Origin: Lachnospiraceae bacterium
Lineage (GTDB): Bacteria; Bacillota; Clostridia; Lachnospirales; Lachnospiraceae
Length of the DNA stretch: 64,000 bases
Direction: 5' to 3'
NCBI GenBank assembly: GCA_016286035.1
Contig: JAEERY010000020.1
Span: forward strand, 1 to 64,000
Part shown: positions 1 to 8,004 of the stretch, one piece after another
Position numbering within the stretch: position 1 is the stretch's first letter
How the letters are laid out: each line of letters starts with the position of its first letter
Made by a program: the position numbers and the translations under genes
Notes under the pieces: model-generated
Database searches by the model: none
What the model was told of the DNA's origin: nothing
The model's input: the letters and a program-made list of their open reading frames with translations, nothing else

Positions 1-139
<139 letters not shown>

Positions 140-162
140 CATTTAGGTATTTCGAGACTTAA

Positions 163-183
163 TTTGACGACAGTTTGACGACA
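163..183 (+). repeat. Tandem TTTGACGACA repeats, probable integrase arm sites (left)
   Basis: Two copies of TTTGACGACA at 163-172 and 174-183, 11 bp apart, so one helical turn. The same decamer occurs twice near the right end (6199-6208, 6219-6228) with a CTGACGAC variant at 6231-6238, all in the same orientation. Short direct repeats inside both att sites are typical arm-type sites for tyrosine recombinases with an N-terminal arm-binding domain, which this integrase appears to have. The function is inferred. Confidence 0.6.
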
Positions 184-189
184 AAATGT

Positions 190-223
190 TACGTGATAAA
201 AGATAATAATACGTGATAATACC
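190..223 (+). repeat. TACGTGATAA direct repeats upstream of parA
   Basis: TACGTGATAA occurs at 190-199 and 210-219, exactly 20 bp apart (two helical turns), with a variant TACGTGACAA at 312-321 just before the parA ribosome site. The overlapping string TGATAATACC (214-223) recurs at 6250-6259. These could be ParA/ParB or integrase binding sites, or part of the plasmid-like control region. I cannot tell which. Confidence 0.4.
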
Positions 224-254
224 TTTTTGTTGAAAAAATGAGTAGCAAAAATTT

Positions 255-293
255 AGCGATTCTTAGAACTAGTTTCTAGGAATCGCTTTTTTT
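255..293 (+). terminator. Rho-independent terminator upstream of parA
   Basis: A stem of about 14 bp (AGCGATTCTTAGAA at 255-268 against TTCTAGGAATCGCT at 274-287) is followed by a run of T. It should stop lysS transcription before the element's genes, or insulate the parA promoter region. Confidence 0.8.
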
Positions 294-332
294 CGTTATT
301 CAATAATTTACTACGTGACAAAGGAGGAAAAC

Positions 333-1118
333 ATGTCGAAAGTAATCGCAGTAGCAAATCAAAAAGGCGGGGTAGGAAAAAGTACCTCAGTAGCAAATCT
401 CGGTATAGGATTGTCAAATCTTGGTTACAAGGTATTGGCTATCGATCTGGACAGTCAGGGAAGCCTGACAGCAAGTCTTGGATTCACACATCCTGACAAA
501 TTAGACACTTCAATCGCAAACATGATGACAGGTATCATCAACGAAGAGCCTTTGGATATCCATGAGGGAATAATCCATCATGAGGAAGGCATAGATCTTA
601 TGCCGAGTAATATCGAGCTGTCAGGTCTTGAAGTTTCACTGGTAAACGTTATGGGAAGGGAAATGGTCCTTAAGGAATATGTGGACAGGATAAGGGATGA
701 TTACGATTACATTTTGATTGACTGCATGCCCTCACTTGGAATGCTCACAATAAACGCTTTGGCATGTGCAGATTCAGTTCTTATTCCTGTTCAGGCAGCC
801 TATCTTCCCGTAAAGGGATTGGAACAACTGTTAATGACCATCAATAAGGTCAGAAGGCAGATCAACCCTTCTCTTCAGATAGAGGGGATACTTATCACAA
901 TGGTCGATTCAAGAACAGGATATGCAAGGGATATCTGCGAGCTGATCAAAGATAGCTACAAAAATGCTATAAGAGTCTTTGATAAGACAATCCCAATGTC
1001 AGTAAGAGCAGCTGAGACATCAGCAGAAGGCATCAGCATATTCAAGCATGATCCTAAGGGAAAGGTAGCAGAGGCTTATAAGGAATTAGCAAGGGAGGTG
1101 GCTGACAATGGCAAATAG
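333..1118 (+). CDS. parA: ParA-family partition ATPase
   Basis: A 261-residue ParA/Soj ATPase with the deviant Walker A motif KGGVGKST (residues 11-18) and a Walker B region reading LIDCMPSLG near residue 130. It is a cytoplasmic ATPase that works with ParB to position or stabilise plasmid-like DNA. The ATG at 333 was chosen because AAGGAGG lies 6 bp upstream; a GTG at 315 is also in frame but has no ribosome site. It overlaps parB by 11 bp, so the two are co-translated. As part of an integrated element it probably stabilises an excised circular form (inference). Confidence 0.93.
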   Translation: MSKVIAVANQKGGVGKSTSVANLGIGLSNLGYKVLAIDLDSQGSLTASLGFTHPDKLDTSIANMMTGIINEEPLDIHEGIIHHEEGIDLMPSNIELSGLEVSLVNVMGREMVLKEYVDRIRDDYDYILIDCMPSLGMLTINALACADSVLIPVQAAYLPVKGLEQLLMTINKVRRQINPSLQIEGILITMVDSRTGYARDICELIKDSYKNAIRVFDKTIPMSVRAAETSAEGISIFKHDPKGKVAEAYKELAREVADNGK

Positions 1119-2004
1119 GAGCGCTTCAAAGATACATATAGAATCATATGATGAATTGTTAGGTGTTGCTATAAGTGAGACAGGAGCAGCCATGGAGATA
1201 GATATAAAGAAACTCCATCCCTTCAAGGATCATCCTTTTCATGTTGTAGATGACGAAAAGATGTCAGAGCTTGTCGAAAGCATAAAGAAGAATGGTGTGA
1301 TGGTACCAGGTCTTGCAAGAAAGACGGGTGCTAATGAATATGAGATCATATCAGGTCACAGAAGAAAAAGAGCATGTGAACTGGCAGGTCTTATCACAAT
1401 GCCGTTCTTTGTAAAGGAAATGAATGATGATGAAGCTGTAGTTGCGATGGTTGATGCAAACATACAACGAGAAGAGATTCTTCCAAGTGAAAGAGCCTTT
1501 GCTCTTAAGATGAAGGTTGATGCGATAAGCCATCAAGGAGAGAGATCAGATCTATCTTCTACACCAACGGTGCAGAGGTTGTCGGTTGATGAAGTAGGTG
1601 AGGAATTTGGTATCAGCAGAGAAACAGTAAGAAGATATATTCGGTTAACCGAACTTACCCCCGAGTTGTTGGACTTAGTTGATAAGAGAAGACTAGGTTT
1701 CAGACCGGCAGTAGATATCTCCTATTTAAAAAAGAAGGATCAAAAGACAGTCTACGAATTCATTATAGATGATAGAGTATCGATAACTATGGATCTCGCA
1801 AAGAAACTCCGGACGCTGTCTGAAGAGGGAACTCTCAATGTAGCGATGATTCAGATGGTTTTGGTACCACCAAGCAAGAGCGACAGGACACTAAAACTGA
1901 ACGAGGAATCACTTGTAAAATACTTTGATAAGAGTTTTTCTGAAGAAGAGATTAAAAAGGTAGTATTTGGGTTATTGGATGACTGGGCTAGTCGCAGAGG
2001 ATAA
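1108..2004 (+). CDS. parB: ParB/RepB/Spo0J-family partition protein
   Basis: A 298-residue ParB-type protein that binds centromere-like DNA and partners ParA. Visible features are the conserved box SGHRRKRA (about residues 82-89, the arginine-rich nucleotide-binding patch), the second box NIQREEILPSERA (about 118-130), and a helix-turn-helix around residues 160-180 (VGEEFGISRETVRRYIRL). It begins inside the end of parA with a GGGAGGTGG ribosome site. Many integrative elements of Clostridia carry such a parAB pair next to a RepA-type initiator. Confidence 0.92.
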   Translation: MANRSASKIHIESYDELLGVAISETGAAMEIDIKKLHPFKDHPFHVVDDEKMSELVESIKKNGVMVPGLARKTGANEYEIISGHRRKRACELAGLITMPFFVKEMNDDEAVVAMVDANIQREEILPSERAFALKMKVDAISHQGERSDLSSTPTVQRLSVDEVGEEFGISRETVRRYIRLTELTPELLDLVDKRRLGFRPAVDISYLKKKDQKTVYEFIIDDRVSITMDLAKKLRTLSEEGTLNVAMIQMVLVPPSKSDRTLKLNEESLVKYFDKSFSEEEIKKVVFGLLDDWASRRG

Positions 2005-2008
2005 TACA

Positions 2009-2665
2009 ATGAGTGAATCATATAAGCTGGATTATTACTATGGGATGGAGTCTATGCAGTTCCAGTTCTATAGGATACCTAAGATACTGATCCAGGATGC
2101 AAGCTTTAAGAATATATCATGTGAAGCGAAAATGGCATATGGACTAATGTTAGATAGAATGTCGTTGTCTGCGAAGAACGGATGGATAGATGATCTTAAC
2201 AGAGTCTTTATCAACTATAAGATAAGTGAACTGATGAATGATCTTTGTTGTGGCAAAGATAAGGCGCTAAAAATCCTTTCAGAGCTTGAAGGACAGGCGG
2301 GTCTTATCGAGAGAGTAAAGAAGGGTTTGGGTCAGCCTTCAATTATATATGTAAAGAACTTTATAAGGTGTACTACCGAAGTCCAGTGTTCTGATTTTCA
2401 GAATCGAAGAATGAGCGGTATGAATATGCGTGTCGGTAAATCAGACTCACACGATACTGAAAATCAGATACAGCCGATACTCAAAAACAGAATCACGAGA
2501 GTCGATTATTCAGAACCAAATCAGACTAATGATATCTATACTGAACAGAATGATAATCAATCTATCAATCAGACATTTTATGACAAGATGGATACGATGG
2601 ACAAAGACTCTCTTGAAAGATACATCAAAGAGCAAATCGGTTGTCAGTGTTATGCATGTGAATAA
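2009..2665 (+). pseudogene. RepA-type replication initiator, C-terminally truncated
   Basis: 218 residues. The N-terminal third (FYRIPKILI, then AKMAYGLMLDRMSLSAKNGW and GKDKALKILSELE) matches the RepA_N / replication initiator A winged-helix domain of Firmicute plasmids and elements. The middle is low-complexity and rich in N, Q and T. The end, DSLERYIKEQIG, looks like the start of the family's conserved C-terminal domain, but the reading then runs into unrelated sequence and stops. About 15 bp before the stop, a cysteine desulfurase fragment begins in another frame, so a deletion appears to have fused the two genes. The initiator is probably non-functional or altered. The start at 2009 follows parB by 4 bp with a weak AGAGG site. 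Confidence 0.72.
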
Positions 2666-3092
2666 TGAGACAGGAATAATTCAACCGGTAAAGGAAATAG
2701 GAGATTATCTTGCTGATAAGGATGTTTTTTTTCATGTTGATGCCACTCAGAGTTTTGGCAAGCTTGTAGATGAATTAAAAAATCTGAAATATGATATGTT
2801 GTCTATGAGTGCTCATAAATTGTCTGGGCCTCAAGGGATAGGAGCACTCATACTAAGAAAGAAACATTACAAATTACCACCTGTGAAAAACATAATGTAT
2901 GGAGGTCAACAGGAAAGAGGAATAAGACCCGGGACTATACCTGTAGCTTTGGTAGCAGGTTTAGGGGAAGCATGTAGTATAGCTAATCAAGAATATAAAG
3001 AAGTAAATAAGCATAATAAACAGATCAAAGAAACCATTACTGATTTATTGGATAATTCATCTCTAAAATACCATTATATGTTCATATATTGA
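2640..3092 (+). pseudogene. Cysteine desulfurase (NifS/IscS/DndA-like) fragment
   Basis: The frame ending at 3092 reads VSVMHVNNETGIIQPVKEIG, then FFHVDATQSFGK and MSAHKLSGPQGIG with the PLP-binding lysine, then GGQQERGIRPGT, all characteristic of class V cysteine desulfurases. Roughly the first 130 residues of such an enzyme are missing, and upstream in this frame there is only out-of-frame repA. The C-terminal third, including the loop with the catalytic cysteine, is also missing. It is a two-sided remnant. DndA-type enzymes of DNA phosphorothioation islands are one possible source, but nothing else of a dnd system is present. Confidence 0.8.
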
Positions 3093-3093
3093 T

Positions 3094-3303
3094 AAGGCTA
3101 TTTTAAATATTCATGTTAAGAAAAGAATGAGCAGACATGTCGGACACAGTGCACCGGGATTATTTAAAGGAACAAGATTTCATACAGGCATTTCAAAACC
3201 TATCGAGTATGAAGAACTAAAACAGCAAAAGGGCATATTATATATCACAAATAAAAGAGTAATTTTTCAAGCATCGGAGAATGCATTTGATTCCCAGTAT
3301 TGA
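3094..3303 (+). pseudogene. PH-like domain protein fragment
   Basis: In the frame ending at 3303 the reading is coherent: MSRHVGHSAPGLFKGTRF..., then GILYITNKRVIFQASENAFD. The motif 'LYITNKRVIF' is typical of small bacterial proteins with a PH-like (bPH) or related domain, where it is followed by further beta strands that are absent here. There is no upstream start with a ribosome site. It is a gene scrap beside the cysteine desulfurase scrap. Confidence 0.5.
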
Positions 3304-3580
3304 TTTCGTATTTTATATAAAGAATAAAACACCATTTGATATGGTTGTTGAAATGAGAGATGCTGAAATAAACGATTACAGAGTTAGAACAATAGGTAAA
3401 CTTTTTTTGAAGGCAAACTCTCAGACAATAAGTAGTGATATGCATTTAAAAGATGATGATTTAAGTTTGATCGGAATAAAACAAATTAAAGATATCAAAA
3501 AACTTAAGGTAGACTTTATATATGTGATTAATGGCAAAATTGAGCGGAAAGAATTGATGCTTGAGCCGCAAGAGGTATAG
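3281..3580 (+). CDS. Hypothetical protein, possible gene remnant
   Basis: A 99-residue reading frame, rich in K, D and I, that I do not recognise. Its first codons overlap the end of the PH-like fragment in another frame. The only ribosome-like sequence (GGAG) is two bases from the ATG, too close to work well. It could be the displaced C-terminal part of a neighbouring gene after rearrangement. The composition is AT-rich like the next gene. Confidence 0.35.
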   Translation: MHLIPSIDFVFYIKNKTPFDMVVEMRDAEINDYRVRTIGKLFLKANSQTISSDMHLKDDDLSLIGIKQIKDIKKLKVDFIYVINGKIERKELMLEPQEV

Positions 3581-3687
3581 AAATGTCAGATGGTGGATTA
3601 TCTAGATTAGACAAGACAATGATGGGAAAGTTATAGAATGAACAAATTATAAAAATGCGGATTTGATGGAAACCAGAGGCTATAAGA

Positions 3688-4590
3688 ATGATGAAAGAAA
3701 TATATCGTTTAGCACATCTTTACGATTGCGAAAAAAGTGAGTTTGGTTTAAAGAAAATAGAGGAAGGCAAATATTTAAGTTTTAGTCCGGCAAGTATTAA
3801 TAGTAGAGAGAGAGAATACAAATTAGTCGGGAATAAACTGCTTCAAAATAAAGGAGATAAAGGCCCTATTGTATGCGGTGACGTTATATATTTCGATGAT
3901 GTAGATTTTCGATTCAGAGAAAATGGTTTGATGCATGAGAAAAATGAGGTAATAAAATACTATGAGTCTTTGCTCGATACGTATTATTATTTTTATCCTG
4001 ATGGAACGCTTCATATAGTGCAGGTAACTGGAGAATTTGATGATAGGGATAAATTCTATTATCTTCATTACGATAGAATTTATGATCCTGATAAAATTAT
4101 CAGTTTTGGGAAGTATGAAATAAATGGAAATTTTGTAAGATTGATATATGATAATGAGGTTGATTTTTGGTGGTATCATGAAGGATACATCTACAGATTC
4201 ATTTATGTATCAGAAGATTTGCTAGATAAACTCATTTTTTTTATTGGAAATTTGGAAACAACTACGGTCGATGAACCGTTACCTATTACATCCCATAATG
4301 CATTGAGGCATATCTATTCAAAATGTCCCAATATTTTAAACGATAGACGGTTATTGAGAGCTTATCTATCAGACTATTTTTATGATGATAAAACTTTGTT
4401 AAATGTTCTAATGCTGAGTTTCGATGAAGGAATTCCACAGGAAATAGAACAAACAAAAACAAATGATGGCCTTATATTATCAAGGATGAAAAAGAAATTG
4501 ATCATATCCTATGCGATCTCTGATTCTGTTGCTGATCAGGTGATCAAAATGTGGGTAGAGGCGATAAAAGGTGAATCTGATTTTGTATAA
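3688..4590 (+). CDS. Cargo protein of unknown function
   Basis: 300 residues, clearly AT-rich compared with the flanking chromosome. The N-terminal two thirds are rich in aromatic and acidic residues with no signal peptide. The last ~95 residues (NILNDRRLLRAYLSDYF..., FDEGIPQEI..., ISYAISDSVADQVIKMWVEA) resemble a short alpha-helical domain I associate with the C-termini of assorted Firmicute stress-type proteins; I cannot name it. The ATG is preceded by AGAGGCTATAAGA. It lies between gene fragments and the RHH regulator, in the usual place for element cargo. An anti-phage or stress role is possible but unsupported. Confidence 0.6.
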   Translation: MMKEIYRLAHLYDCEKSEFGLKKIEEGKYLSFSPASINSREREYKLVGNKLLQNKGDKGPIVCGDVIYFDDVDFRFRENGLMHEKNEVIKYYESLLDTYYYFYPDGTLHIVQVTGEFDDRDKFYYLHYDRIYDPDKIISFGKYEINGNFVRLIYDNEVDFWWYHEGYIYRFIYVSEDLLDKLIFFIGNLETTTVDEPLPITSHNALRHIYSKCPNILNDRRLLRAYLSDYFYDDKTLLNVLMLSFDEGIPQEIEQTKTNDGLILSRMKKKLIISYAISDSVADQVIKMWVEAIKGESDFV

Positions 4591-4678
4591 TCTATTCAAA
4601 TATATATTGATATTATAAAGGTGAAAATCGTTTTTGAGGATTAGTAGAATAAAACAACATAAGGAGAAGCATTCACTA

Positions 4679-4707
4679 TTGATTTTGTGGCCACAACAAT
4701 GTATAAT
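4679..4707 (+). promoter_or_regulatory. Promoter with operator palindrome in its spacer (RHH gene)
   Basis: TTGATT at 4679-4684 and TATAAT at 4702-4707 are 17 bp apart. The spacer holds the perfect 12-bp palindrome TTGTGGCCACAA (4685-4696). A half-site TTGTGG recurs at 4716-4721, just before the start codon. The layout suggests autorepression by the ribbon-helix-helix protein encoded directly downstream. Confidence 0.65.
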
Positions 4708-4729
4708 ATAAACAGTTGTGGAGGTAGTT

Positions 4730-4900
4730 ATGGCAAGACCCAAATCAGACAATCCAAAGAATCATGTAATAAAGGTCAGGATGACTGAAGAAGAGTATGA
4801 AAGGCTTTTGGCATACGCTACCAGAAACAATCAAACAATGTCCGATGTGATAAGTAAGTCCCTTGATAAGACCTACTCATCTGAAAAGGACAAAAAGTGA
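4730..4900 (+). CDS. Ribbon-helix-helix (CopG/Arc-like) regulator
   Basis: 56 residues. VIKVRMTEEEYERLLAYA followed by NNQTMSDVISKSL is the beta-alpha-alpha pattern of RHH DNA-binding proteins. The ATG at 4730 has GGAGG 5 bp upstream; an upstream start would add MEVV but has no site of its own. It sits 40 bp before the integrase, the usual place for a small regulator of excision or integration. The palindrome in its promoter is the obvious candidate operator. It could also act on mobilisation or copy control. Confidence 0.78.
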   Translation: MARPKSDNPKNHVIKVRMTEEEYERLLAYATRNNQTMSDVISKSLDKTYSSEKDKK

Positions 4901-4940
4901 TGCTTCTCTTTTTATATGGAAGAAAGAGGAGATGAAATAA

Positions 4941-6176
4941 ATGGCAGAATATAGAAAAGACCCTAAAGGTAGGGTTTTAAGGAAAGGCGAAAACTACAGA
5001 ACAAAGGATCATCGGTATGAATATAAATATACCGATCCGCTTGGCAAGAGAAAGAGCATATACGCAAATGATCTTGCAGAGCTGAGAAAGAAGGAAGACG
5101 ATCTTAAACGAGACCAGCTTGATGGATTAAAGACCTATGCGGAAGGAAATTCGACCATCAATCAGGCATACGACAGATATATAAAGCTTAAGAAGAATAT
5201 CAGAAGCACGACAAGAGCCAATTATGACTATTTGTTTGACAAATATGTAAGAGAGACGTTTGGAAAAAAGAAGTTGTCTTCAATAGTAACTTCAGACATA
5301 AAGATGTTTTACAACCACCTTATGGAAGAAGTCGGATTGCAGGTAGCGACAATAGATTCGATTCACGGTATCTTACATCCTCTGTTTGACATGGCTGTCC
5401 AGGATGATGTGATAAGAAGAAATCCTACAGATGGAGTCATGAAGGAGTATAAAAAGGCAAACAAGCCAAAGAAGAGGCTTGCTTTGACAAGACCTCAGCA
5501 GAAAGCCTTCTTGGAATACGTCAAAGACCATAAGGTATACAGAAAATGGCATGCAGTATTTGTATTCATGCTGGGAACAGGCGTAAGGGCCGGAGAATTA
5601 TCAGCCATCACATGGGATGACTGTGATTTTGAAGCAAGAGTCATACATATTAGGCACAATCTGGTATACGACAGTTTAAGAAAAGAACAGGGCAAAGAAG
5701 GAAACTATTCTGTTAATAATCCCAAGACTTCTGCCGGGATACGGTCAATCCCGATGCTTGATGCAGTATATGATGCATTGATGGAGATAAGGGAAGATCA
5801 AAAGGCAAACGGCTTTAACAAAACTATAATAGATGGATACTCGGGTTTTGTGTTTAAGAATAAAGACGGTAACTGTCTTATAGACCAAAATATTAACAAG
5901 GTGATAGCCAGGATAGTTGATGACTATAACAATATGGAAGAAATAGAGTCAGCAAAGCAAAAAAGAGAACCTGTTTTGTTACCTGCATTCAGCTGTCACA
6001 TTCTTCGTCACACCTTCTGCTGTCGACTTTGCGAAGTAGAAAAAAATTTAAAAATAATCCAGTCGGTGATGGGGCATGAGAATATTGAGACCAGTCTTAA
6101 TATCTATGCCGAAGCCACTGATGATATGAAAAAAGAATCATTTGACGAGTTGTCAAATAAGTTTTATTTGTTCTAA
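4941..6176 (+). CDS. int: Tyrosine recombinase / site-specific integrase
   Basis: 411 residues. The N-terminal 50 or so (GKNYRTKDHRYEYKYTD... patterns) form an arm-DNA-binding type domain, then a SAM-like core-binding domain to about residue 160, then the catalytic domain. Catalytic residues are visible: R216 in GTGVRAGELS, H353 and R356 in HILRH, H379 in MGHEN and the nucleophile Y389 in NIYAEAT. The type is close to integrases of Tn916-like elements. It is the last gene before the right att site, so it is the enzyme that inserted the element at lysS. The ribosome site is AGAGGAG. Confidence 0.95.
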   Translation: MAEYRKDPKGRVLRKGENYRTKDHRYEYKYTDPLGKRKSIYANDLAELRKKEDDLKRDQLDGLKTYAEGNSTINQAYDRYIKLKKNIRSTTRANYDYLFDKYVRETFGKKKLSSIVTSDIKMFYNHLMEEVGLQVATIDSIHGILHPLFDMAVQDDVIRRNPTDGVMKEYKKANKPKKRLALTRPQQKAFLEYVKDHKVYRKWHAVFVFMLGTGVRAGELSAITWDDCDFEARVIHIRHNLVYDSLRKEQGKEGNYSVNNPKTSAGIRSIPMLDAVYDALMEIREDQKANGFNKTIIDGYSGFVFKNKDGNCLIDQNINKVIARIVDDYNNMEEIESAKQKREPVLLPAFSCHILRHTFCCRLCEVEKNLKIIQSVMGHENIETSLNIYAEATDDMKKESFDELSNKFYLF

Positions 6177-6198
6177 GATTGAAAGAGAGCATCATTTG

Positions 6199-6259
6199 TT
6201 TGACGACAAAAAGGTAGCTTTGACGACAGGCTGACGACTAAAAGTTAAATGATAATACC
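6199..6259 (+). repeat. TTTGACGACA repeats, probable integrase arm sites (right)
   Basis: TTTGACGACA at 6199-6208 and 6219-6228 (20 bp apart), CTGACGAC at 6231-6238, and TGATAATACC at 6250-6259 mirror the set at the left end (163-223), in the same orientation. The spacing by helical turns and the position between int and the att repeat support arm-type binding sites. Confidence 0.6.
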
Positions 6260-6357
6260 TAATAATACTTTATTGGGTTTTAGAGTTGAAAACCAAAAAC
6301 ATGATAATACTAAATAAAATATCATAATGGTTTCAGTAAAATAGGATGTATTATTAA

Positions 6358-6402
6358 TCCCGACCTTAAAGTCCATTTCTAAAGAAGTGTAGTAAAATCA
6401 AG
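6358..6402 (+). repeat. Right attachment site, carrying the ancestral lysS 3' end
   Basis: Direct repeat of 95-139. Translated in the lysS frame it reads IPTLKS-like sequence continuing SKEV and stop, so it is probably the original end of lysS displaced by the insertion. Everything between the two copies, about 6263 bp, is the element. Confidence 0.78.
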
Positions 6403-6411
6403 TAAGATAAC

Positions 6412-6453
6412 GCTCCTGAACCAAAATAGTTGATGGTTTAGGAGCCATTCTTA
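6412..6453 (+). terminator. Probable original lysS terminator
   Basis: GCTCCTGAACC (6412-6422) pairs with GGTTTAGGAGC (6435-6445), giving an 11-bp stem with one G-U or mismatch, followed by a T-rich tail. It lies 10 bp past the displaced lysS end and so was probably its terminator before insertion. Confidence 0.65.
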
Positions 6454-6490
6454 TTGACAAAAACTAACGAGTATTAGTATAATAACTAAT
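6454..6490 (+). promoter_or_regulatory. TetR-gene promoter with overlapping inverted repeats
   Basis: TTGACA (6454-6459) and TATAAT (6478-6483) are 18 bp apart. ACTAA (6463-6467) and TTAGT (6474-6478) form one dyad in the spacer, and ATTAGT (6473-6478) with ACTAAT (6485-6490) forms a second dyad centred on the -10 box. This is consistent with autoregulation by the TetR protein that follows. Confidence 0.65.
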
Positions 6491-6521
6491 ATTAAGAAGC
6501 AAAAGCATCAGGAGTTTAAGA

Positions 6522-7151
6522 ATGAATAGAAGAGAAGAGATAATCTATGCGACATTGGAGCTTGCATCCGTTAACGGGATGAAAGGTGTATCGATGGCTC
6601 AGATCGCAGATAAAGTAGGCATTAAGGCTCCATCATTGTACAACCATTTTGGTTCCAAGGAAGAAATTATCCGTGAGATGTATGTTTTCCTGAGAGAACA
6701 GGCTCAGAAAAGCAATCAGGGCAAACCAGTTGACTATTCGGAAATGTTTGAGGGTAATAGTCTGGAAGAGATACTCCTTTTATCCGTGTCGTCATATATC
6801 GGAATGGTATCAAACAAGAACATGCTGCAGTTTTTTAAAGTTCTGTATTCCGAACGGTCAACAGATCCTAGCGCTGCTAAGATCATGGTTGAAGAGACTG
6901 AGCGTATGCTTTCACAGTCCAGAGATCTGTTTTATGCATTAGCCGTTCATGGGAAGATCAGTAATCAGAATGCCGATATGGCTGCAATGACATTTTCACT
7001 TACAATTCATTCGCTTATCGATTACAGAATGGATAAGATAACGGCAGGAGAACTGGAAGGATTTGGGGATGGAGAAAGCCCCGTACCTGAGAAAATAATC
7101 AGTTTTATTAAATGGTTCAGTAACCAGATTGGAGAAAACGGTAATGAATAG
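6522..7151 (+). CDS. TetR/AcrR-family transcriptional regulator
   Basis: 209 residues. The N-terminal HTH (about 8-54) has the family pattern ELASVNGMKGVSMAQIADKVG followed by SLYNHFGSKEEI. The C-terminal ligand domain is not diagnostic. It overlaps the next gene by 8 bp, so the DUF998 membrane protein is its likely co-regulated partner. The promoter contains dyads fit for TetR binding. It is the first chromosomal gene to the right of the element. Confidence 0.93.
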   Translation: MNRREEIIYATLELASVNGMKGVSMAQIADKVGIKAPSLYNHFGSKEEIIREMYVFLREQAQKSNQGKPVDYSEMFEGNSLEEILLLSVSSYIGMVSNKNMLQFFKVLYSERSTDPSAAKIMVEETERMLSQSRDLFYALAVHGKISNQNADMAAMTFSLTIHSLIDYRMDKITAGELEGFGDGESPVPEKIISFIKWFSNQIGENGNE

Positions 7152-7803
7152 AAAATTGATAAACTGGCTTGGATTATTAGGTGTTGTAGCGCTTGCTTCC
7201 TATGCGGCTGCAATGATATTTTCACCGATGGCGTTTCCGGGATATAATTGGATGGAACAGGCTGCCAGTGATCTGTCTGCAGATTCGGCCCCGTCCAGAC
7301 ATCTGTGGGATCAGCTGTCGGCGCTATATGAGACGGGAAGTGTTGTTTGTGCTACATGCATAGCGATATATGTGTCTGAAAATAAGACAGGGGTCAAATT
7401 GTTCAGGCTGGGTTTATATCTTTTTACGATCATGAACTGGATATCAAAGGTAGGATATCAGATGTTTGCTCTTTCTGATGCAGGTAAGGATATAGCAGGA
7501 TTCCAGGAAGTGATGCATATGGTTGTAACGGTATGTGTTGTTTTGCTGTCGATAGTCTCACTGATCATCCTGATAATTACGGGCTGTAAGGATAAAGAGG
7601 CAAAAGGAGTGGGCATTTGGGCAGCAATTGCGCTTATAATGATGTTCATGGGACCTGTTGGCATGGCGGCATTTCCTCCGCAGTACTTCGGTATATTTGA
7701 AAGATTCAGCACTTTTACTGCTGTAGGATATAATGCTGTACTTGGAGTATATTTGTTTAATGGTTTTAAAAGATCAGTACATGTAGATGGTTTAAACAAC
7801 TGA
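7144..7803 (+). CDS. DUF998-family membrane protein
   Basis: 219 residues with about six hydrophobic segments. The opening (NWLGLLGVVALASYAAAMIF, then FPGYNWMEQAASDLSA and PSRHLWDQLS) is characteristic of the DUF998 family of integral membrane proteins of unknown function. The start at 7144 was chosen for GGAG at 7131-7134 and the overlap with the tetR stop. A perfect 10-bp inverted repeat (7768-7777 / 7799-7808) spans its stop codon. Confidence 0.82.
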   Translation: MNRKLINWLGLLGVVALASYAAAMIFSPMAFPGYNWMEQAASDLSADSAPSRHLWDQLSALYETGSVVCATCIAIYVSENKTGVKLFRLGLYLFTIMNWISKVGYQMFALSDAGKDIAGFQEVMHMVVTVCVVLLSIVSLIILIITGCKDKEAKGVGIWAAIALIMMFMGPVGMAAFPPQYFGIFERFSTFTAVGYNAVLGVYLFNGFKRSVHVDGLNN

Positions 7804-7808
7804 TCTTT
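7768..7808 (+). repeat. Inverted repeat spanning the DUF998 stop codon
   Basis: AAAGATCAGT (7768-7777) and ACTGATCTTT (7799-7808) form a perfect 10-bp stem with the stop TGA at 7801-7803 inside it. No T run follows, so it is not a standard terminator. A related arm, AAAAGATCAGTT, is reused in the terminator at 8005-8033. Confidence 0.5.
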
Positions 7809-7811
7809 CAT

Positions 7812-7970
7812 GGATGGTTCGTTTACCTTGTTGTGATAGGTCATAGACATAAAAACTTTGTTAAAGGAAATGTGGTTTTTGTTTCGGCTTCGGGATTGGA
7901 AGAACCTTCGTACCTGTTTATCGAAGCAAATGAGAATACTCTAAGTTACAAGCATTTAGACATTTTTTAG
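7812..7970 (+). pseudogene. Short coding remnant of unknown origin
   Basis: One frame reads coherently from GWFVYLVVIGH to VKGNVVFVSASGLEEPSYLF and ends LDIF-stop at 7970, with no start codon or ribosome site. It looks like the tail of a lost gene between two related hairpins. I do not recognise the family. Confidence 0.3.
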
Positions 7971-8004
7971 ATATGTCCCAAACAATCATCTGACTTAGCA
8001 TATT

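Noticed and set aside
2430-3092. A single 220-residue protein spanning repA and the cysteine desulfurase region
   Set aside because: The first ~70 residues are repA read out of frame; only the part after about 2640 is real desulfurase sequence.
3823-4179. 118-residue minus-strand frame inside the AT-rich cargo gene
   Set aside because: Isoleucine-rich translation typical of antisense AT-rich DNA.
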